The notes beneath the pieces were generated by a model. The model saw only the letters and a program-made list of their open reading frames with translations. It had not been told where the DNA came from and ran no database searches. 60,592 bases of DNA from Prevotella sp. (lineage in GTDB: Bacteria > Bacteroidota > Bacteroidia > Bacteroidales > Bacteroidaceae): the NCBI GenBank assembly GCA_018385335.1, contig JAHAZN010000034.1, forward strand, positions 1 to 60,592, written 5' to 3'. Every line of letters begins with the position of its first letter. Positions within the stretch are counted from its first letter, which is position 1. Made by a program: the position numbers and the translations under genes. Of this stretch, positions 42,323-51,432 are shown piece by piece.

Positions 42323-44761
42323 TTACATGCTCACTGAAGTGGCATGGCCTTGGTAGCTGATGCTCTTTGTGGTGGATGTGCCAGCCACGCGAACATTGAA
42401 CTTGCGAGTGTTCAACATCCCAGGGAACTGTCCCTGTCGGTCTTCAATGGTGAGTGTATGTTTCTTATCGTTCCATCTCATGGTAATAGTGGTATAGGCA
42501 CCTTTCTCATAGTTGTAGTTGTCGCCTTCGTCTTCATACAGTACGAAGGAGGCATCGGCTCCAGGATAGACGATGATATCAAGATTGTCCCATTTCTTCT
42601 CCTCGGCATACTGCATGACAGGAGCGAGCGGAAGGATGGAACCAGCCTTGACAAACATGACAGCGCGGTGGATGGGGGAGGGCACGGTGACCTCCTGTCC
42701 GCCAGCATATCTCTTCTCCGTATGATAATCATACCATGTGGCACCCTTAGGCAAGTACTTGGTGACGTTTTTCTCCTGAGTGAAATCGATGTCCGTCAAC
42801 TTTTGTTGCTCATCTTTCAGCTTTTTCTTATCCCATCCGCTCATGGCATCTTCCTTGAAGATTTTTTCTTTGGTGTATTGAGCCGAGAGGACAGGTGCAG
42901 CAAGGATAGCGCGTCCGAACATAAACTCCTCAGCATTGTCCCATGTCTTTTTATCTGAGGCGAAGTCATAGTGGAGGGCACGCAGGTAGCTTTCGCCGGC
43001 TGAGGTGACCTGCCATGCGGTGCTATAGATGTAAGGTAGGAGACGGTAGCGTAGGTGGATGGTTTGTTCTATGGCATCGTAGATAGGCTGTCCCTTCTTG
43101 CCAAACTGATAAATCTCGCGTGGAGCATCGGCACCATGACTGCGGAAGACAGGACAGAACAGTCCATATTGCATCCAACGGACGTAGAGTTCCTGATACT
43201 GCGGATTACGTGGAGCCGAGCCCGACCCCTGTGTGTTATAGGAGCCGCAGAAGAATCCACCGATGTCGGTGTTGAAGTTGGGGCATCCCGTCATGGTATA
43301 GTTTAGTCCTGCAGGCACCTGTTTGCGCAGCATGTCCCACGTAGAGGCGACATCACCCGACCAGAGTCCTGCCCCATAGTGTTGCTGTCCGGCAAAGGCG
43401 GAGCGTGTCATGATGAAGACGCGTTTGTCTTGAGATGACTTACGCTGATTGGCATAGATACCTTTGACGCTCGCAAGGGGGAAGAGGTTACGCACACTTC
43501 GCCATGAGCCCATGGCCGTCCTGTGCTCGTAGTCACTGTCGGTGGGGTTGAAGAAGTCGGGGTCGGTGGAGTCCATCCACCATGCATCGATACCATAATC
43601 GAAGAGCTTCTTCAGGTAGTCCCAATAAATCTGTCGTGCCACCGGACTGAAGGCATCATAAACCCTCACCCCCGAAGGGTACTCCTCCTTCATAGGAGGC
43701 CAGACGTGAGAAATACCGCTCTGAGGCCATGTCTCGAAGTTGTAGAGCAGTCCTTTCTCATTGAGTTTCTTAAACTGCTGTGTCTGCGGACCGAAACTGG
43801 CCCAGATGGAGATCATGATGTGTGCGTTCTGACGGTGCACCTGATTGATCATCTGCTTACCGTTGGGGAAGGTCTCGCCGATGAAGTCCATGGCATTCCA
43901 TGTGTAGTTGCTGCCCCAGTACTGCCAGTCCTGGATGATTCCGTCGAGTGGAACCCTCAAATCGCGGTATTTGTCAACCACCTCAAGCAGTTCCTTCTGC
44001 GACTTATATCGCTCGCGACACTGCCAGTAGCCGAAGGTCCACAGGGGGAACATAGGAACGTCGCCCGACAGTTGGCGCATACACCTGTTCACCCCATCAG
44101 CATTCTTGCCATACATAAAGTAATAGTCGGCACAGTCGCCCACCTCCGCACAGAAGGTCATGCCCTGTGTATTGTCGGAGAAATGAGCCCTACTGTAATT
44201 GTCCCAATAGATGCCCCATCCCTTAATCGACTGTATCACATTCTGGAAATCCTCAAGGTTCGACTGCTCCACATGTTTCGACAGACCACGGCGGTTGAGG
44301 CGTCCATCCTGCACGGTACCCAAGCCATAAATAGCCTCATCCTTGTCGAGTGTGTAGGTCTGACTTACCTTGAACCGACCCTTGTCGGTGCCTTGTGAGC
44401 GAGTTTCAAAAGTGATGTCCTTCTCCTTTAATAGTTTTTTGCCGTTAGCGGTGGCAAACGAGACGAGACCGGTGCGGCGGTCGATGCTCACTTGGAGGGA
44501 CGATGACTTCAGTCTGAGGACTGCTGCCCCCTGAGTGGAAGTAACATGAAGGTCTTTCTGAGGTGAGAGTGTCACTACCTCGCTCTTCTGCTCCTCATAG
44601 ATGTGGTTGACAGGCGACTTGGTGATACGCACGATGTCGGGGGTGTAAAAGACGATGCTTATTCGTTGGTCTCCAATGGTGAGCGTGTGCCCATTGCTTG
44701 ATTGAGCTTTGGTCGTGAGCGTAGCTAACACGACGAGCATGGTCATGAATAGTCTTAACAT
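42323..44761 (-). CDS. GH31 alpha-xylosidase-like enzyme, first gene of the cluster
   Basis: An 812-residue exported enzyme. GH31 blocks: 'AIYGLGTVQDGRLNRRG', 'VPLDGIIQDWQYWG', and the nucleophile block 'IDAWWMDSTDPDF'. Its pattern is that of the alpha-xylosidase branch that also includes xyloglucan-acting enzymes. It is transcribed from the strong promoter at 44874-44905 through a leader of about 105 bases containing an 8-base-arm inverted repeat. The second GH31 two genes downstream differs clearly in sequence, so the two probably handle different side chains. Confidence 0.92.
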   Translation of the reverse strand: MLRLFMTMLVVLATLTTKAQSSNGHTLTIGDQRISIVFYTPDIVRITKSPVNHIYEEQKSEVVTLSPQKDLHVTSTQGAAVLRLKSSSLQVSIDRRTGLVSFATANGKKLLKEKDITFETRSQGTDKGRFKVSQTYTLDKDEAIYGLGTVQDGRLNRRGLSKHVEQSNLEDFQNVIQSIKGWGIYWDNYSRAHFSDNTQGMTFCAEVGDCADYYFMYGKNADGVNRCMRQLSGDVPMFPLWTFGYWQCRERYKSQKELLEVVDKYRDLRVPLDGIIQDWQYWGSNYTWNAMDFIGETFPNGKQMINQVHRQNAHIMISIWASFGPQTQQFKKLNEKGLLYNFETWPQSGISHVWPPMKEEYPSGVRVYDAFSPVARQIYWDYLKKLFDYGIDAWWMDSTDPDFFNPTDSDYEHRTAMGSWRSVRNLFPLASVKGIYANQRKSSQDKRVFIMTRSAFAGQQHYGAGLWSGDVASTWDMLRKQVPAGLNYTMTGCPNFNTDIGGFFCGSYNTQGSGSAPRNPQYQELYVRWMQYGLFCPVFRSHGADAPREIYQFGKKGQPIYDAIEQTIHLRYRLLPYIYSTAWQVTSAGESYLRALHYDFASDKKTWDNAEEFMFGRAILAAPVLSAQYTKEKIFKEDAMSGWDKKKLKDEQQKLTDIDFTQEKNVTKYLPKGATWYDYHTEKRYAGGQEVTVPSPIHRAVMFVKAGSILPLAPVMQYAEEKKWDNLDIIVYPGADASFVLYEDEGDNYNYEKGAYTTITMRWNDKKHTLTIEDRQGQFPGMLNTRKFNVRVAGTSTTKSISYQGHATSVSM

Positions 44762-44834
44762 GTTCTTAAAAAATAGGTTTTTAGCTTTTTATATGATCAT
44801 TATTACGCTTGCGAAACAATTCGCATCCTCTATC

Positions 44835-44864
44835 TCATCCTTCGATTATTCATATCAAGGATGA
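44835..44864 (-). promoter_or_regulatory. Inverted repeat in the leader of the CAZyme cluster
   Basis: TCATCCTT (44835-44842) and AAGGATGA (44857-44864) are perfect 8-base arms 14 bases apart, starting at the predicted transcription start. A second small hairpin TGCGAA/TTCGCA lies at 44810-44825. Either a regulator operator or an RNA structure in the leader is possible. Confidence 0.5.
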
Positions 44865-44873
44865 ATTGTGCGC

Positions 44874-44905
44874 CAAAGTTAGGTATTATTATAAAGATAT
44901 GCAAA
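44874..44905 (-). promoter_or_regulatory. Complete Bacteroidetes promoter for the CAZyme cluster
   Basis: The minus strand has TTTG at 44905-44902, 20 bases, then TAACTTTG at 44881-44874. This matches the TTTG-N19-21-TAnnTTTG pattern of the Bacteroidetes primary sigma factor. It drives GH31 and probably the six genes that follow. Confidence 0.8.
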
Positions 44906-44982
44906 TATTCACCCTTGGAATAGGTGAGGAATATCAATAAAAAAACTTAAATGTGCCAAATCTGCTTATTTGGGCGTTAATG

Positions 44983-45014
44983 TTTGGTTGTTTTCTGACG
45001 AAACATTATCTTTG
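44983..45014 (+). promoter_or_regulatory. Complete Bacteroidetes promoter for the LA_2272-type gene
   Basis: TTTG at 44983-44986, 20 bases, then TATCTTTG at 45007-45014. It is divergent from the CAZyme promoter. It lies inside a longer open frame, showing that the gene must start at or after 45031. Confidence 0.8.
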
Positions 45015-45030
45015 CATCCAAGAAAACGAA

Positions 45031-46047
45031 ATGAAGTGGAAAAGTTTTATGAAGGACTCAATCAATCACTGTAGCAGATGGCAGATGGCTGTGTTAAGTA
45101 TGATGGTGGTACTCGGTGTCACGGCGCAGCCCAAGCACGTCAATGTGGGTATAGGCATATCCGGCGGCTGCGACAGCACCAAGGTGAGCTATTTCAATCT
45201 CTCCCTACTCAGCAATACCGACGAGGTGAGGGGAGCACAGATAGGTATGCTCATCAATGGAGCAAGCGGAGAGATGCACGGAGTGCAACTGAGTGCTGTC
45301 TCTAATGTGGCGAAGAAGGTGAAGGGCTTGCAGTTGGCAGGTTTCACCAATACTGCTCGCCAACTGCAGGGCGTTCAGTTGGCTGGTATCACCAACATCT
45401 CCATGGGAGTGAGAGGAGGACTTCAACTCAGTGGCGTGGCCAACGTCTGTGCCTCGACGATGAGTGGGGTGGAGACAGCGATGTACAACTATGCTGATAC
45501 CCTCAGTGGTGTGCAGTTAGGACTCATCAATGTATGTCATTGCCACGATGGCGGTGTGCAGGTAGGCATCATCAACCTCAGCACCGATACCATAGCGCGG
45601 AAGATAGGTCTGGTGAATGTCAACCCCAAGACCAAGATTGATTTGTTGCTCAGTGTGGGCACCTCATCGAAGAGCAATGTAGCTGTAAGGTTTCGCAACC
45701 GAAGCACTTATAACATCATCGGTGTAGGCACCCATTACATGGGTTTGGATGAGAAATTCTCTGGTGCGCTGTTCTATCGCATAGGCCAGTATTTCGATGT
45801 CAGTCCACGTCTCTCGCTCAGCGGTGATATAGGCTACTATCATATAGAGACCTTTACCCAACACTCTGAACAGAAGCCCGAACGTCTCTATTCTCTCCAG
45901 GCCAGGATGAATATCGATTATAGGTTGGGTAAGACACTTGGCACCTTCCTCTCGGTGGGCTACGGTGATACACGTTATTATTATCATGCTCAGCACTATA
46001 GAAACCGCTTCCTTGCTGAGGCTGGGCTGTCGCTCTCATTCAAATAG
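45031..46047 (+). CDS. LA_2272-type surface repeat protein
   Basis: About 338 residues with a signal peptide. Residues about 45-190 contain roughly eight repeats of about 20-22 residues of the form G-x-Q-L-(A/S/G)-x-x-N ('GVQLSAVSNVA', 'GLQLAGFTNTA', 'GVQLAGITNIS', 'GVQLGLINVC'). The second half looks like outer-membrane beta strands ('GALFYRIGQYFDVSPRLSLSGDIGYY'). The repeat type matches the family named after Leptospira LA_2272; no function is known. Start 45031 follows from the promoter position; 45049 is an alternative. The DUF3943-like gene starts 10 bases downstream. Confidence 0.8.
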   Translation: MKWKSFMKDSINHCSRWQMAVLSMMVVLGVTAQPKHVNVGIGISGGCDSTKVSYFNLSLLSNTDEVRGAQIGMLINGASGEMHGVQLSAVSNVAKKVKGLQLAGFTNTARQLQGVQLAGITNISMGVRGGLQLSGVANVCASTMSGVETAMYNYADTLSGVQLGLINVCHCHDGGVQVGIINLSTDTIARKIGLVNVNPKTKIDLLLSVGTSSKSNVAVRFRNRSTYNIIGVGTHYMGLDEKFSGALFYRIGQYFDVSPRLSLSGDIGYYHIETFTQHSEQKPERLYSLQARMNIDYRLGKTLGTFLSVGYGDTRYYYHAQHYRNRFLAEAGLSLSFK

Positions 46048-46057
46048 TATTGTTCCT

Positions 46058-47626
46058 ATGATGCACATCTTCAAATCATTTCTTGCTCTTGGTGTCGCCC
46101 TCACACCGTTGATGATGAAGGGAGCCGACTCGCTTCATACTGCCGTGGACAGCATGGCTGCTCACTATCTTTCCGAGGTGGTGAGGACGTCATCCACCGA
46201 CAACTATTCCAATCCATTTGCACAGCCAACAGCTACCTCCATTTACGCCTACGACAATCCCGCCAATCAGGTGAAACGGCCGTGGGTGGCAGCTGCCGAA
46301 GCCTTTGGTATCAATGTCTTTGTACAGTGTTTCGACCGTTTTATACTCGATGCCGACTTCGCAAAAATCAATCTCCATTCCATCCATCATAATCTCAAGA
46401 CAGGCTTTGTGTGGGACAACGACCAGTTTTCTACCAACCTCTTTGCTCATCCCTATCATGGTGGACTCTATTTCAATGCTGCACGCAGCAACGGACTCAA
46501 TTTCTGGGAGTCGGTGCCCTATGCCTTTGGTGGTAGTCTGATGTGGGAGACCACCTGTGAGATAGAACCGCCAGCAATCAACGACCTCATCGCCACCACT
46601 ATGGGCGGTGTATGCATAGGCGAGGTGACCCACCGTATCAGTAGTTTGGTTTACGACGACAGGAAAAGTGGATGGCCTCGTTTCTGGCGTGAAGCACTGG
46701 CTACAGCCATCTGTCCTATCCGTGGTCTCAACCGCATCATCAACGGAGATGCCTGGCGCGTGCGTCACGACTACTATAAATATCACGACTATGAACGCAT
46801 CCCGGTGTCGCTGGCCCTCTCCGTGGGCGACCGTTATCTGGCCGATAACAATGCGCTCTTCCGTGGAGAGCACACCCCCTTTATCAATGTCAGCCTCGGC
46901 TATGGTGATGTATTCAATGAAGAGGAGAGCAAACCCTACGACTACTTCACTGCTGATGTCACCTTTGGAATAGCTTCCAACCAGCCCCTCATCACCAAGG
47001 TCAACCTGCTGGGGCGCCTCTGGGGCACTACGGTGACCAGCAACGATGAGCAGAAGACACAGTTTGGTATCTTTCAGCACTTCAACTATTTCGACTCCCA
47101 ACCCGTGAAAGATGGAACCTCCCTTGTGCCTTACCGTATCTCCGAGGCAGCAGCCATAGGTCCGGGACTCATCTATCAGTTTCCTGCCATGGGCAGTCTC
47201 TCCCGCTTAGAGCAACGTATCTTTGTGGATGCTATCCTCCTCGGTGGCTCGTTGAGTGACCACTATAACACGATAGACAGAGACTATAATCTGGGGAGTG
47301 GATTCAGTGTCAAAGCCAAGACATTGTTGGAGTTTGGACGGTTTGGCAGTTTTATCATCAATGCCGACTACTACCGCATCTACACCTGGAAGGGATATGA
47401 GAATAAAGACCTGACGAAGATTGACCCACTTTATCTCAATGCCCAGGGCGACAAGGGCAATGCCGCTCTTCTCGTGGTTAATCCCCGACTGATTCTTGCG
47501 CTCAACAATAAGATTTATCTCGACCTCTCTGGGTCTTATTATTGGCGAAATACCTATTATAAGTACTATAACAATGTAGAGGCCAAGACCTTTGATGTCT
47601 TAGCCGGACTGTTGTTCAGACTTTGA
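46058..47626 (+). CDS. DUF3943-type outer-membrane-associated protein
   Basis: A 522-residue exported protein. The segment 'DNDQFSTNLFAHPYHGGLYFNAARSNGLNFWES' (split here, residues about 110-145) and 'GEVTHRISSLVYDD' are typical of the DUF3943 family; the second half alternates like a beta-barrel and ends in Leu-Phe-Arg-Leu. Function unknown. Start 46058 begins a signal peptide shortly after the preceding stop; the open frame itself extends into that gene. It is likely co-transcribed with the repeat protein, and the pair may form an envelope unit. Confidence 0.82.
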   Translation: MMHIFKSFLALGVALTPLMMKGADSLHTAVDSMAAHYLSEVVRTSSTDNYSNPFAQPTATSIYAYDNPANQVKRPWVAAAEAFGINVFVQCFDRFILDADFAKINLHSIHHNLKTGFVWDNDQFSTNLFAHPYHGGLYFNAARSNGLNFWESVPYAFGGSLMWETTCEIEPPAINDLIATTMGGVCIGEVTHRISSLVYDDRKSGWPRFWREALATAICPIRGLNRIINGDAWRVRHDYYKYHDYERIPVSLALSVGDRYLADNNALFRGEHTPFINVSLGYGDVFNEEESKPYDYFTADVTFGIASNQPLITKVNLLGRLWGTTVTSNDEQKTQFGIFQHFNYFDSQPVKDGTSLVPYRISEAAAIGPGLIYQFPAMGSLSRLEQRIFVDAILLGGSLSDHYNTIDRDYNLGSGFSVKAKTLLEFGRFGSFIINADYYRIYTWKGYENKDLTKIDPLYLNAQGDKGNAALLVVNPRLILALNNKIYLDLSGSYYWRNTYYKYYNNVEAKTFDVLAGLLFRL

Positions 47627-47630
47627 GTCT

Positions 47631-48938
47631 ATGGATATGAGAGAAGAGACAATGGCGGAACAGACTATAGAGCAAGCCGAACTCAATGCGGCGACAACCC
47701 TCTTTGTCAAAGCGCATGGCGACGATGATGTCAATATGCTGGCACTCAAGGGTTGTGGCAATGCAGATGTCAATCTCCCTTTAGCTCTCCAGCAGATAGC
47801 AGGAAGGCAGAAGGCTAAGAAGAAACTCCCCTCATGGTATCTCACCGAGGGGTTGTACTATCCGCTACCGCTCTCCATGGAACAGTGTTCGAGCGAGTCC
47901 TCAGCATTATATAAGAAACGTGTGGTGGAAAGATGGCTGTCAGAGGTCCTTGACAAGCAATCTGTCGAGGCTCATCATGTTGACCTTACAGGCGGTCTGG
48001 GTGTCGATTTCTCTTTCATGGCTAAAGACTTTGGCAGAGCTACCTATGTGGAACACACCGCAGCGCTCTGTAGGCTCGCCCGTCATAATCTGCCGCTGTT
48101 GGGTCTGTCGCATGCCGATGTGGTGTGCGAGGAAGCCGAAGATTATCTCTCTGCCATGGAGCCTGTTGATGTGCTCTTTGTCGATCCCGCCCGTCGTGAC
48201 AGTCATGGAGGGCGCACCTTTGCCATCGAGCAATGTACTCCCGACGTGTTGCATTTACGCCCCTTGCTCTTAGCCAAGGCTAAAGTCATCGTCATCAAAC
48301 TCTCACCCATGCTCGATTGGCGTAAGGCAGTGAGAGATATGGGGAGAGACGTGGTGGAGGTTCATATCGTGGCTGTGGCAGGTGAGTGTAAGGAGTTGCT
48401 CCTTGTGCTCGAAAGCAAGTATAGTAAAGCTCACAGGGAGTTGAAGCTCTATTGTGTGAACGACGACAAGGAGGAGATTTTCCGTTTCCAGTGGAGTGAG
48501 GATGGAGAGCTGAGAGAGCTCTCCGATGCTGAAGGTCAGGAGAGTTCCTCCATAGAAGGTCCGCTCCCGACGCTTTCCACACCCTTCTTTCTTTTCGAAC
48601 CCCATGCTTCACTGATGAAATCAGGGTGTTTTGCTACGCTGGCAAGACGATATGGAGTGCGTCAGCTATCGGCAAACAGTCATCTCTTCTGTGCCACGAG
48701 TGATGTGCCCTCTTTCCCTGGTCGGCGTTTTGCTGTTGATGCCGTGAGCAGTCTTAACAAAAAACAGCTCAAACCCTTGTTGGAAGGATTGCGTCAGGCG
48801 AACATCACCGTGCGCAACTTCCCCCTGACGGTAGATGAGCTGCGCCGCCGTCTGAAAATCAAAGAGGGTGGCAGCACTTATATCTTTGCTACCACCCTCG
48901 CTGACAGGACGAGCGTTCTGCTCTTCTGTCATCGTTAG
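47631..48938 (+). CDS. THUMP-like class I SAM-dependent methyltransferase
   Basis: A cytoplasmic protein of up to 435 residues. The SAM-binding motif is 'HHVDLTGGLGVDFSFMA', and the later 'VDVLFVDPARRDSHGGR' is the acceptor-side motif typical of this Bacteroidetes family of predicted RNA methyltransferases with a THUMP-like C-terminal domain. Substrate unknown. It starts 4 bases after the DUF3943 gene. ATGs at 47631, 47637 and 47652 are all possible; the last would still keep the whole domain. Confidence 0.85.
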   Translation: MDMREETMAEQTIEQAELNAATTLFVKAHGDDDVNMLALKGCGNADVNLPLALQQIAGRQKAKKKLPSWYLTEGLYYPLPLSMEQCSSESSALYKKRVVERWLSEVLDKQSVEAHHVDLTGGLGVDFSFMAKDFGRATYVEHTAALCRLARHNLPLLGLSHADVVCEEAEDYLSAMEPVDVLFVDPARRDSHGGRTFAIEQCTPDVLHLRPLLLAKAKVIVIKLSPMLDWRKAVRDMGRDVVEVHIVAVAGECKELLLVLESKYSKAHRELKLYCVNDDKEEIFRFQWSEDGELRELSDAEGQESSSIEGPLPTLSTPFFLFEPHASLMKSGCFATLARRYGVRQLSANSHLFCATSDVPSFPGRRFAVDAVSSLNKKQLKPLLEGLRQANITVRNFPLTVDELRRRLKIKEGGSTYIFATTLADRTSVLLFCHR

Positions 48939-48950
48939 GAATCCACCTGT

Positions 48951-50105
48951 TTATTCGGTCACAGTGCGTGTCACATACTCCATCACTGTCTTTTCAGCCT
49001 GACCATCTATGATAACGCAACGGTTCTTGTCGTTCTCGCTGAAAGGCTGAACGCTGTCACCCTTAGAGTCGGTCTCGATGCGTGAGGCATCAGCGCCATA
49101 GTTGTCAACGAGCTCTTTCTTGAAGGAGTCAGCACGCTGCTGTGCATATTTCACGTTAAGTTTGGCATTTCCTGTGCCTTTGTCTGCATAACCCACAATT
49201 TTCACCTTGGCATCGGGATAGGTCTTGAGGAAGTCGCTGATGCGCTTCATCTGAGACTTGCCGCCTTCGGTGTCGGCTTCGCGAATCTTATAGAACTTCT
49301 CCTCGTGGATGGTCACGGGCACCTTCTTGTAGATGGTGTCGATGACGGTCACTTTCTTAGGCTCTGGTGCGGGCTCTGGCTCTGGTTCGGGAACGACCAC
49401 AACGGGCTCTTCCACTACCTTAGGAGCCTGCTTCTTGCAGTATTTGTGACCAAAACGGAAGCTCAGACCGAGGAGTGCAGTCACCTGCCAGTCGTCAGCA
49501 TCATTCATCTTAGAGTTGAAACGGTCATCCAAGCTGTTGGCATTCACCTCAAGAGAGACACCGAAAGGTTTGGTGACGTTGGTCTCAAGACGCAGACCGG
49601 CACGGATATTATGGCTGAGACGAGTACCATCCCATACCAATGGCATATTGAGGTTGCTTCCTCTGTTGGCAGCAGCCATCACGTTAGCCTCGTCATTGTC
49701 CCATGCTGTGGTGAGACCGATACCTCCGAGAAGGATGACATTAAGAAAATGAGAACCACTCTTGTTGGAAGCGCAGAGGTTGGTAAGGTTGATGAGTACA
49801 TCGGCATTGGTAGTGATGTAGTTCCACTTGTAGTAGCCTAAGTCATCGAAACCGCTCTTTGCCTGCCAACCATTGACATGGAGACGTGCTCCTACCACGG
49901 GTGAGAAATAGCGACCGATGGAGAACGCACCAACGGGGGTGATGAGCTTGTCCTTCTTGGCATCGGTAAACGTGAGCTGGCCACCGCCCTGAAGCTCGAT
50001 GAAATTGTAGGATCTCAAGTTGCCTTTCTCACTCTCTTGTGCATTCACTGCACTGCCCATCAGTAACATCGCTGCTACTGCGAGAATTGTTCTTTTGTAA
50101 AACAA
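48951..50105 (-). CDS. OmpA-family outer membrane protein
   Basis: About 384 residues. The N-terminal beta-barrel ('YNFIELQGGGQLTF...') is followed by a Pro/Glu hinge ('PEPEPEPAPEPKK') and an OmpA C-terminal peptidoglycan-binding domain ('VGYADKGTGNAKLNVKYAQQRAD', then 'NRCVI'). It tethers the outer membrane to the cell wall. The ATG at 50168 lies upstream of the -7 box, so I place the start at the in-frame TTG at 50105, which begins a normal signal peptide; this is the main uncertainty. Confidence 0.85.
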   Translation of the reverse strand: MFYKRTILAVAAMLLMGSAVNAQESEKGNLRSYNFIELQGGGQLTFTDAKKDKLITPVGAFSIGRYFSPVVGARLHVNGWQAKSGFDDLGYYKWNYITTNADVLINLTNLCASNKSGSHFLNVILLGGIGLTTAWDNDEANVMAAANRGSNLNMPLVWDGTRLSHNIRAGLRLETNVTKPFGVSLEVNANSLDDRFNSKMNDADDWQVTALLGLSFRFGHKYCKKQAPKVVEEPVVVVPEPEPEPAPEPKKVTVIDTIYKKVPVTIHEEKFYKIREADTEGGKSQMKRISDFLKTYPDAKVKIVGYADKGTGNAKLNVKYAQQRADSFKKELVDNYGADASRIETDSKGDSVQPFSENDKNRCVIIDGQAEKTVMEYVTRTVTE

Positions 50106-50154
50106 AGTTATGAGTATAAAATAATAATTGAATAATATGTCATCATTTGCTCTG

Positions 50155-50185
50155 CAAAAATACTTCAATCAATTGAAAAATCAAA
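50155..50185 (-). promoter_or_regulatory. Promoter of the OmpA-like gene
   Basis: On the minus strand, TTTG (50185-50182), 19 bases, then TATTTTTG (50162-50155) match the Bacteroidetes promoter pattern. Transcription would begin near 50148, which excludes the ATG at 50168 as translation start. Confidence 0.75.
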
Positions 50186-50215
50186 ATAATCTTTCTTGTT
50201 TTTAAGATTATTCTT

Positions 50216-50223
50216 TACCTTTG
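50216..50223 (+). promoter_or_regulatory. -7 element (TACCTTTG) for the GNAT-like/parE region
   Basis: TACCTTTG matches TAnnTTTG, 33 bases before the ATG at 50257 and divergent from the OmpA promoter. A near match TTTC is present about 20 bases upstream at 50192-50195. Confidence 0.65.
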
Positions 50224-50256
50224 CATACAATTACACTTTATTCATTAGAATTAATA

Positions 50257-51408
50257 ATGTCAACAGTTGAAATCAAGAAAGTAACCACCCGTAGCGAGTT
50301 GGAAGAGTTTATTCAGTTTCATTATGATCTCTACCGTGGCGACGAGTATGCAGTGCCCAATCTCTATAATGATGAGGTGACCACCTTGAGCAGAGATAAG
50401 AATGCTGCCTTTGAGTTTTGTGAAGCCGATTATTTCCTCGCCTTGCGTGATGGTAAGGTGGTGGGACGTGTGGCGGCGATCATCAATCATCGTGCCAACA
50501 ACCGTTGGGATAGGAAACGTGTGAGATTTGGATGGATAGACTTTATTGATGACATAGAGGTGTCGAAGGCACTGCTGCAGACTGTGGAACAATGGGGTAA
50601 GGAGCGTGGAATGACCGAGATCGTAGGACCGCTCGGCTTCACCGACATGGACCCCGAAGGAATGCTTACCTTTGGCTTCGACTTCATCGGCACACAGTTC
50701 ACTATCTATAACTATCCTTACTATCCCCAGCACATGGAGCAAATGGGAGGTTGGGAGAAAGACAACGATTATGTGGAGTATAAGATGGATGTGCCTAAGG
50801 CTATTCCCGAGAAATACACCAAGATAGCCAACATGATTACCGAGCGTTATAACCTTAGGGTGAAGAAGCTCACACGCAACGATGTGAAGAAAGGTGACTA
50901 TGGGCAGCGCATCTTTGATGTTATCAACGAGACCTTCAAGAATCTCTATGGCTACTCGGAGATGACGCCACGACAGATTCAGCAGTATGTTGATATGTAT
51001 TTCCCTGTGCTCGACCTCAGTCTCATCACTGTGATAGAAGACTGGAATACACCCGACCATAAGATCGTAGGTGTGGGCGTTACCGTGCCTTCGCTCTCAC
51101 GTGCCTTCCAGAAATGTCGCAACGGACGTCTCTTTCCCTTCGGATGGTGGCACGTGTTGAAGGCGCTGAAGTTCCATAAGACAAAGTCGGTTGACCTCAT
51201 CCTCATCGGTGTACTCGAAGAATACCGCTCCAAGGGAACCAACTCCCTGCTCTTTGCCGACCTCATTCCCCGCTACCAGAAGCATGGTTATGAGTATGCA
51301 GAGACCCAGGTGGAGATGGAGACCAACTACAACGTACAGAGTCAGTGGGGTCCCCTCAATCCCGTGCTTCACAAACGCCGTCGCTGCTACGTGAAGCAAA
51401 TAGGATAA
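50257..51408 (+). CDS. GNAT-fold acyltransferase-like protein
   Basis: A cytoplasmic 383-residue protein. It has N-acetyltransferase-like features in the N-terminal half ('YFLALRDGKVVGRVAAIINHRAN', 'GPLGFTDMDPEGMLTFGF') and again near the C terminus ('LILIGVLEEYRSKGTNSLLFADLIPR'). The family is widespread in Bacteroidetes but uncharacterised, and its substrate is unknown. ATG 50257 follows the -7 box by 33 bases. parE starts 24 bases later, so they may be co-transcribed. Confidence 0.8.
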   Translation: MSTVEIKKVTTRSELEEFIQFHYDLYRGDEYAVPNLYNDEVTTLSRDKNAAFEFCEADYFLALRDGKVVGRVAAIINHRANNRWDRKRVRFGWIDFIDDIEVSKALLQTVEQWGKERGMTEIVGPLGFTDMDPEGMLTFGFDFIGTQFTIYNYPYYPQHMEQMGGWEKDNDYVEYKMDVPKAIPEKYTKIANMITERYNLRVKKLTRNDVKKGDYGQRIFDVINETFKNLYGYSEMTPRQIQQYVDMYFPVLDLSLITVIEDWNTPDHKIVGVGVTVPSLSRAFQKCRNGRLFPFGWWHVLKALKFHKTKSVDLILIGVLEEYRSKGTNSLLFADLIPRYQKHGYEYAETQVEMETNYNVQSQWGPLNPVLHKRRRCYVKQIG

Positions 51409-51432
51409 GTAACGACAAAAAAGACTGAAGAG

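Noticed and set aside
43523..44398. 291-codon open frame opposite the GH31 gene
   Set aside because: No family resemblance and full overlap with a conserved enzyme; shadow of the sense gene.
46190..47101. 303-codon antisense open frame within the DUF3943 gene
   Set aside because: No start signal, promoter or motif; shadow of the sense gene.
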